A stretch of 51,710 nucleotides of DNA, from positions 1 to 51,710 of the forward strand of contig JAFRRN010000010.1 in assembly GCA_017428055.1 (NCBI GenBank). The letters are read 5' to 3'. Below are positions 50,504 to 51,710 of this stretch, one piece after another; the stretch's first letter is position 1; every line of letters starts with the position of its first letter. Source of the stretch: Prevotella sp. (GTDB taxonomy: Bacteria; Bacteroidota; Bacteroidia; Bacteroidales; Bacteroidaceae). Both the position numbers and the translations under genes were made by a program. The notes under the pieces are model-generated. The model was not told the origin of the DNA. It worked only from the letters and a program-made list of their open reading frames with translations, and did not search any database.

Positions 50504-51196
50504 ATGAAAATAGGTATTATCGTTGCGATGGAAAAAGAATTCACGCAACTCAAGACACTACTCGATGAGAGCCATACGGAGAGAAAAAACTACCATGAGT
50601 TCGTGATTGGCGAGATTGGAAACAACCAGGTGTTCATGCAACAATGTGGCATCGGAAAAGTCAATTCCGCCATCGGAGCAGTGGAGATGATCAACAGCTA
50701 CCACCCCGACCTCATCATCTCGACGGGAGTGGCCGGCGGAGTGGATGTGGAAATGAATCCCTTGGACGTGGTGGTAGGCACACAATACCACTACCATGAT
50801 GTCTATTGCGGCAGCGAGGTGGCATACGGGCAGTTCGTGGGAATGCCTCCCTACTTCACTTCACCAAGGGAAATCGTCGAGAAAGCCATAGACGTGGAGT
50901 CCGAAAACAAGATTTATAGCGGCATCATTGTCAGCGGCGACTGGTTTGTTGACTCCAAGGAGAAGATGCAAGCCATCGTCAACTCTTTCCCCCAGGCGAT
51001 AGCCGTGGACATGGAGAGCTGTTCCATCGCGCATACCTGCTACCTCTACCAAGTACCTTTCGTCTCCTTCCGCATCATCAGCGACATCCCGCTCAAGGAT
51101 GAGAAGGCATCCCAATACTTCGACTTCTGGGACAGGATGGCTAATGGCTCGTTCCAAGTGACCAAGCTGTTTCTTGAGACATTGACCGTCATTTAA
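50504..51196 (+). CDS. mtnN: 5'-Methylthioadenosine/S-adenosylhomocysteine nucleosidase
   Basis: 230 residues, the usual length. It hydrolyses methylthioadenosine and S-adenosylhomocysteine to adenine and the thiosugar, in the cytoplasm, for methionine salvage and removal of a methyltransferase inhibitor. Family motifs: IGIIVAMEKEF at the N terminus (the glutamate equivalent to the E. coli catalytic E12), GIGKVNSAIGA, STGVAGG, AVDMES (ribose-binding Met-Glu) and RIISDIPL with the catalytic aspartate. The ATG is 11 bp after the regulator's stop codon, on the same strand, so it may be co-transcribed, but there is no evident functional link with xylan use. The gene is followed by a hairpin at 51232-51278. 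Confidence 0.95.
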   Translation: MKIGIIVAMEKEFTQLKTLLDESHTERKNYHEFVIGEIGNNQVFMQQCGIGKVNSAIGAVEMINSYHPDLIISTGVAGGVDVEMNPLDVVVGTQYHYHDVYCGSEVAYGQFVGMPPYFTSPREIVEKAIDVESENKIYSGIIVSGDWFVDSKEKMQAIVNSFPQAIAVDMESCSIAHTCYLYQVPFVSFRIISDIPLKDEKASQYFDFWDRMANGSFQVTKLFLETLTVI

Positions 51197-51231
51197 CCTC
51201 CTCACAGTGGGAATTATAATGCTTAATTTTG

Positions 51232-51278
51232 AATGCTTAATGCTTAATTGAGGCTAACGCCATTGAGCATTGAGCATT
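51232..51278 (+). terminator. Hairpin downstream of the nucleosidase gene
   Basis: AATGCTTAATGCTTAAT (51232-51248) and ATTGAGCATTGAGCATT (51262-51278) pair over 17 positions with two G:U-type mismatches around a 13-nt loop. It lies 35 bp after the stop codon. No uridine run follows, so it could be a weak terminator or an intergenic repeat. Confidence 0.45.
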
Positions 51279-51401
51279 AACATAAAGGATGCACTTCGTG
51301 CAGAAATTTTACAAAATCCTATTCAAAATTTGACAAAAATGAACCTTCAAAATAAGTAGGGAACACAAATAGTTTATGTATTCAAAACGAACACAATTAT
51401 C

Positions 51402-51566
51402 ATGAAAGACGAACACGAACAGGATGAAAGACGAACACGAATATCACGAATAAAACGAATGATTCGTATTATTAGGTAGATTCGTGTTCGTTCATTGTGG
51501 GTAGATTCGTGTTCGTTCATTGTGGGTAGATTCGTGCTCATTCCTTGTGGGTAGATTCGTGTTCGT
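51402..51566. repeat. Direct, inverted and 25-bp tandem repeats built on GAACACGAAT/ATTCGTGTTC
   Basis: ATGAAAGACGAACACGAA occurs at 51402 and 51424 (22-bp step). ACGAACACGAAT (51431-51442) is inverted at 51480-51491, with ACGAAT/ATTCGT nested inside. Three 25-bp units (51476-51500, 51501-51525, 51526-51550) of GTAGATTCGTGTTCGTTCAT type follow, plus a partial fourth from 51551. The words resemble the palindrome at 5508-5569. Confidence 0.88.
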
Positions 51567-51608
51567 ATATGTCGAAAAATAACAAGTACTCCTGACTTCG
51601 TCGATGCG

Positions 51609-51710
51609 TCACCCAAAACGCCTCACCAGTTTTTCTAAGTCGAAAAGTGGCTGTATAATCTTCTGCTCATCTGTCAGGAATAATGTTCTTCTCTCAGTTC
51701 CTGTAACTCC
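51609..51710 (-). CDS. Possible C-terminal end of a gene that runs off the right edge
   Basis: The minus strand is open from the window edge to a TGA at 51609-51611, giving 33 residues with ordinary composition (it ends FDLEKLVRRFG). The other two minus-strand frames are closed within 40 bases of the edge. One plus-strand frame is also open to the edge, but it is rich in Ser and Lys and less protein-like. No family is recognisable from so short a piece. Confidence 0.35.
   Translation of the reverse strand, partial: GVTGTERRTLFLTDEQKIIQPLFDLEKLVRRFG

Larger units (their letters stand above)
51197..51608. other. Repeat-rich intergenic region downstream of the nucleosidase gene
   Basis: No gene is supported here. 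From left to right: a terminator-like hairpin (51232-51278), a short relative of the 36791-37080 repeat (51287-51333), and a cluster of direct, inverted and 25-bp tandem repeats (51402-51566). The 80-codon minus-strand frame across the repeats translates the array and looks non-coding. Confidence 0.7.

Noticed and set aside
51374-51616. 80-codon minus-strand frame across the 25-bp repeats
   Set aside because: Repetitive translation of the array; no protein character.

Overview
The window looks like a chromosomal segment of a Prevotella-type Bacteroidota (rumen or gut xylan degrader). The evidence is a SusC/SusD pair, a one-protein hybrid two-component regulator with an AraC output domain, promoters of the Bacteroidota form TTTG-N19-TAnnTTTG, weak ribosome binding sites, and a GH10-CE1 enzyme with the layout of Xyn10D-Fae1A from the Prevotella ruminicola xylan cluster. 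No rRNA, tRNA, insertion sequence, phage gene or CRISPR array was recognised.

Layout from left to right. 170-5382 (minus): a YfhO-like membrane protein followed by a large secreted clan-A hydrolase candidate carrying ricin-type, FnIII and LamG-like domains. 5590-13611 (minus): a four-gene secreted xylanolytic operon (GH10 with an autotransporter-type beta-helix, CE15 glucuronoyl esterase, CE6-CE1 double esterase, GH10-CE1 xylanase/feruloyl esterase). 13976-16453 (plus): an orphan secreted protein with a type IX secretion-like tail and a CE1 esterase, each behind its own consensus promoter. 16580-31979 (minus): susC, susD and a small surface lipoprotein, then a terminator-like hairpin, then six genes that are not carbohydrate enzymes: two alternating pairs of a polytopic membrane protein and a propeller lipoprotein with one CxxCH motif, followed by a BACON-type and a two-domain Fib_succ_major-type lipoprotein. 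32652-45922 (minus): a seven-gene block (tandem GH43-CBM6, multidomain esterase, GH115, carboxylesterase B, DUF3237, GH43_12-type, GH10-CBM6) ending in a textbook terminator. 46497-51196 (plus): the hybrid sensor/regulator and an MTA/SAH nucleosidase. The right edge holds short repeats and a possible gene end.

Together the enzymes form a near-complete kit for feruloylated, acetylated glucuronoarabinoxylan. Three GH10 enzymes cut the backbone. Three CE1 domains, a CE6 domain and other esterases remove feruloyl and acetyl groups. CE15 cuts the lignin ester, GH115 removes (methyl)glucuronic acid, and the GH43 enzymes remove arabinose or xylose. SusC/SusD and the lipoproteins would bind and import oligosaccharides, and the hybrid regulator would sense them. 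No GH3, GH67 or second SusC/SusD pair is present.

The parts least explained by known biology are the paired membrane-protein/CxxCH-propeller genes downstream of susCD, a candidate roughly 140-nt small RNA between the GH43 operon and the regulator gene, an operator-like inverted repeat in front of susC, and several short-period repeat arrays in the intergenic regions.
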